Positions 4,220 through 6,243 of a stretch of DNA of 6,243 nucleotides are shown piece by piece. Both the position numbers and the translations under genes were made by a program. Source of the stretch: Deltaproteobacteria bacterium (GTDB lineage: Bacteria; Desulfobacterota; Desulfuromonadia; Desulfuromonadales; Geothermobacteraceae); NCBI GenBank assembly GCA_003695205.1, contig RFIO01000024.1:1-6243 (forward strand), written 5' to 3'. Each line of letters begins with the position of its first letter. Within the stretch, counting starts at the first letter, position 1. The notes under the pieces were generated by a model. That model worked only from the letters and a program-made list of their open reading frames with translations, made no database searches and had not been told where the DNA came from.

Positions 4220-6243
4220 GAAACGGTCTCCCCTTTGGACGTTTCCACAGCGACGATGTCCGGCAGGATGACGGTGAAGGCGCTGCCAGCGCCCGGCCGG
4301 CTGGTGATGTCGATACTGCCGGCGAAGATGTCCTCGATCATTTTGCGGGTCAGGTAGAGCCCGAGCCCGGTGCCGGGCACCTCTGTGGTCAGGTGTGATT
4401 CGAGGCGCCGGAACGGCTGGAACAGCTCGCTGAGCTGCTCCTGCGCAATGCCGATGCCGGTATCCCGGACTTCGAGGCGCAGCCCCCTGCCATCCGCTGT
4501 CCGCCCGGCCGATACCTCGACCCTGCCGCGCTCGGTATACTTGATCGCGTTGCCGACCAGGTTCGCCAGTATCTGCCAGAGCCGGCGCCGGTCGGCGGTC
4601 AGTTCAATGGCCGCAGGTTCAATGGTCAGCTCGAGTCCCTTCTCCGCGGCTTCACCGGCAAAGGTGTCGTGCATTTCCCGCAGCAGCCCGGCCAGGTCGA
4701 ACCGTTCCGTCTCGACCTCCAGCAGTCCGGCCTCGATCTTGGAGACGTCGATGACGTCGTTGATCAGTGCCAGAAGATGTCGGCCGGAGCGTAGTACGGT
4801 ATCGAGATTCTCCTTCTGCTCGTCGTTGAGCGGGCCGGTCCACTCGTTGAGCAGGATGCTGGAAAAACCGATGATCGAGTTGAGCGGTGTGCGCAGCTCG
4901 TGGCTCATGCTGGCGATGAACATTGACTTGAGCCGGTCGATCTCCTTGAGCCGGTCGTTGGCCTGTTCCAGCTCGGCTGTGCGCTCGGCGACCCGCTTTT
5001 CCAGCAATGCTTCATGGGCCCGACTCTGGCGGTACAGTCGGGCATTGTCCATGGCGATGCCGAGCTGCGGAGCGACGGTTTCGATTATGCGTATATGGGC
5101 CGGGTCCGGTTTGAAGCTGGTTCGAGTGAACAGGCAGAGGACGCCGACGCAGCGCCGGCCGCTGTTGAGCGGGAAGGCGGCGTGGTAGTGGATCTGTTCG
5201 TTGCGGGTCGCCTCGCGCGTGGCGTACCGCAGCACCTGTTCTCGGTCCTCGAGGATGAGCGGGATCCCGTTCAGAGCGCAGTTGCCGCACAGGCAGTCGC
5301 CGACCCGGATGACGTGGGTCGACAGGTCCGCCACGGTTTCGTGCGAGGCGTTGCGATGGGTGGCCAGATGCAGGGTTGCATCATCATCGACGAAGCAGAT
5401 GGTGCCGCCCTCCAGACCGGTCAGGGCGCAGGTTTCATCCAGGATTCGCTCCAGCAGTCTGTCGATGTTGAGGGGGCCGGCGCAGACGGTAAGAAGCCGG
5501 TTGAGGGCCTGCAGTTCGCGGTTGCTTGTTTCGGCAGCCTGCCGGGCTTTAAGGCGTTCCGAGATGTCGCGCGCGGAGACGATGATTCGTTCACTGGCAC
5601 CGATCAGCGCCCGGCGCATGTTGACCTCGACCCAGAACAGCTCGCCGTTTTTGCGTCTGGCCTGCCATGCGAACAGCTGCGGGCCATTGGCCATGGCCCG
5701 GTCGAGCCACATCATCGCCTCTTTTTGGGTGCAGGGCGGGATGCCGGAGCTCAAATCTTCAATGCTGCAGCGCAACGCCTCCTCTCGGGTCAGGCCATAC
5801 ATGTCGCACATGGTCTGGTTGACGTCGAGAATCTGGCCGGTGTCCAGGTCGTGAATGAAGAGTGCATCGCCAGTGGTGTTGAAGATCGAGCGAAAGCGTT
5901 GTTCGCTCTCGGCCAGAGCCTGCCGCGTCTGTTCCAGCTGGGCGATCTGTTCTTCCAGCTGCCGGGTTCGCTGTCGGACCTGAGAACGCAGCAGGCGGTT
6001 CCAGACCAGGGTCCCGCCGCTGAGCAGAACGGCGCCTGTCAGCAGCGCGGTCAGTGCCCAGAGCAGGGGCGGCGACAGCATGGGGGCCGGAACACTTTCC
6101 GGGCCGAGCCACTTCTGCTGCAGGGCGAGCATCTCGGCCTCGTCGATGTCGGCAAGGGCACGGTCGAGCAGCAGTGCCAGGGTCGGCCAGTCGTTGCGCA
6201 CGCCGATGCTCTCGCTGTAGCGGTCGCGCTCCAGAACGGCGGC
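4216..6243 (-). CDS. Membrane sensor histidine kinase (solute-binding-like domain, TM, PAS, GAF, HisKA, HATPase), 5' partial
   Basis: The gene runs off the right edge, so 675 C-terminal residues are visible (numbered from the edge). Residues 1-47 (with VRNDWPTLALLLDRAL and ending QQKWLG) match the last helices of a periplasmic solute-binding (SBP_bac_3-like) sensor domain. A membrane segment follows at about 58-81, then a coiled coil (86-114), PAS (about 114-230, with ARRKNGELFW and RDISER), GAF (about 257-402), a second coiled coil (405-437), the HisKA domain with phosphoacceptor His448 in SMSHELRTPLN, and an ATPase domain with N box Asn565, G1 DTGIGI 594-599, FQPF 608-611 and G2 GTGLGL 624-629. 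There is no C-terminal receiver. It should autophosphorylate on His448 and donate to the response regulator encoded next through an ATGA overlap. The periplasmic domain suggests it senses a small solute such as an amino acid; the ligand is unknown. The GAF domain has an unusual cysteine cluster (Cys317, 319, 322, with 365 and 370). A GTG at 6201 is in frame but lies inside the sensor domain and is not the start. Confidence 0.94.
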   Translation of the reverse strand, partial: AAVLERDRYSESIGVRNDWPTLALLLDRALADIDEAEMLALQQKWLGPESVPAPMLSPPLLWALTALLTGAVLLSGGTLVWNRLLRSQVRQRTRQLEEQIAQLEQTRQALAESEQRFRSIFNTTGDALFIHDLDTGQILDVNQTMCDMYGLTREEALRCSIEDLSSGIPPCTQKEAMMWLDRAMANGPQLFAWQARRKNGELFWVEVNMRRALIGASERIIVSARDISERLKARQAAETSNRELQALNRLLTVCAGPLNIDRLLERILDETCALTGLEGGTICFVDDDATLHLATHRNASHETVADLSTHVIRVGDCLCGNCALNGIPLILEDREQVLRYATREATRNEQIHYHAAFPLNSGRRCVGVLCLFTRTSFKPDPAHIRIIETVAPQLGIAMDNARLYRQSRAHEALLEKRVAERTAELEQANDRLKEIDRLKSMFIASMSHELRTPLNSIIGFSSILLNEWTGPLNDEQKENLDTVLRSGRHLLALINDVIDVSKIEAGLLEVETERFDLAGLLREMHDTFAGEAAEKGLELTIEPAAIELTADRRRLWQILANLVGNAIKYTERGRVEVSAGRTADGRGLRLEVRDTGIGIAQEQLSELFQPFRRLESHLTTEVPGTGLGLYLTRKMIEDIFAGSIDITSRPGAGSAFTVILPDIVAVETSKGETVS

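Noticed and set aside
5278..5295. Possible c-type heme site in the CxCxxC of the sensor kinase
   Set aside because: The required CxxCH pattern is absent (the residue after the last cysteine is Ala) and the domain is on the cytoplasmic side.
4370..5854. Two long plus-strand frames (4370-5188 and 5201-5854)
   Set aside because: Serine/arginine-rich translations antisense to the GAF, PAS and kinase core of the sensor kinase; typical shadow composition.

Overview
The window reads as ordinary chromosomal DNA of a GC-rich Gram-negative bacterium. Its signaling-gene style resembles Desulfuromonadota/Geobacterales: PAS/GAF histidine kinases, an H-D-F-N-N type hybrid kinase, and a stand-alone Nfu protein beside a MidA-type methyltransferase. 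That taxonomic guess is inference from gene style only; no rRNA or marker gene is present. I see no mobile element, CRISPR array, tRNA or rRNA.

Layout. The left part (about 44-1832) carries three genes on the + strand: a MidA/NDUFAF7-family SAM-dependent methyltransferase (104-1255), a minimal Nfu iron-sulfur scaffold/carrier domain (1338-1559), and a 64-residue protein weakly reminiscent of the Cse60 family (1582-1776). Sigma-70-like promoters can be read before the first gene (TTGTCA, 17 bp, TAGAAT) and before the second (TTGCCC, 17 bp, TATACT). A long imperfect hairpin sits between genes one and two. A textbook intrinsic terminator (1800-1832) ends the group.

The right part (1831-6243) is a convergent, minus-strand signaling operon whose genes overlap. 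In transcription order it holds: a membrane sensor kinase that enters from the right edge already inside its periplasmic domain (end of a solute-binding-like domain, TM, coiled coil, PAS, GAF, HisKA, HATPase); a single-domain DivK/CheY-like response regulator joined by an ATGA overlap; and a soluble hybrid kinase (receiver, PAS, NtrB-like kinase core, receiver) that starts 20 bases inside the regulator gene. All phosphoacceptor and ATP-binding motifs look intact, so the three probably form a multi-step phosphorelay. No DNA-binding output domain and no HPt domain is encoded in the window, so the output must lie elsewhere.

I do not see a convincing undescribed system. The points most worth a second look are the pairing of two genes whose eukaryotic relatives serve respiratory-complex biogenesis, the hairpin abutting the second promoter, the cysteine-rich motif in the GAF domain of the sensor kinase, and the start-site hairpin of the hybrid kinase.
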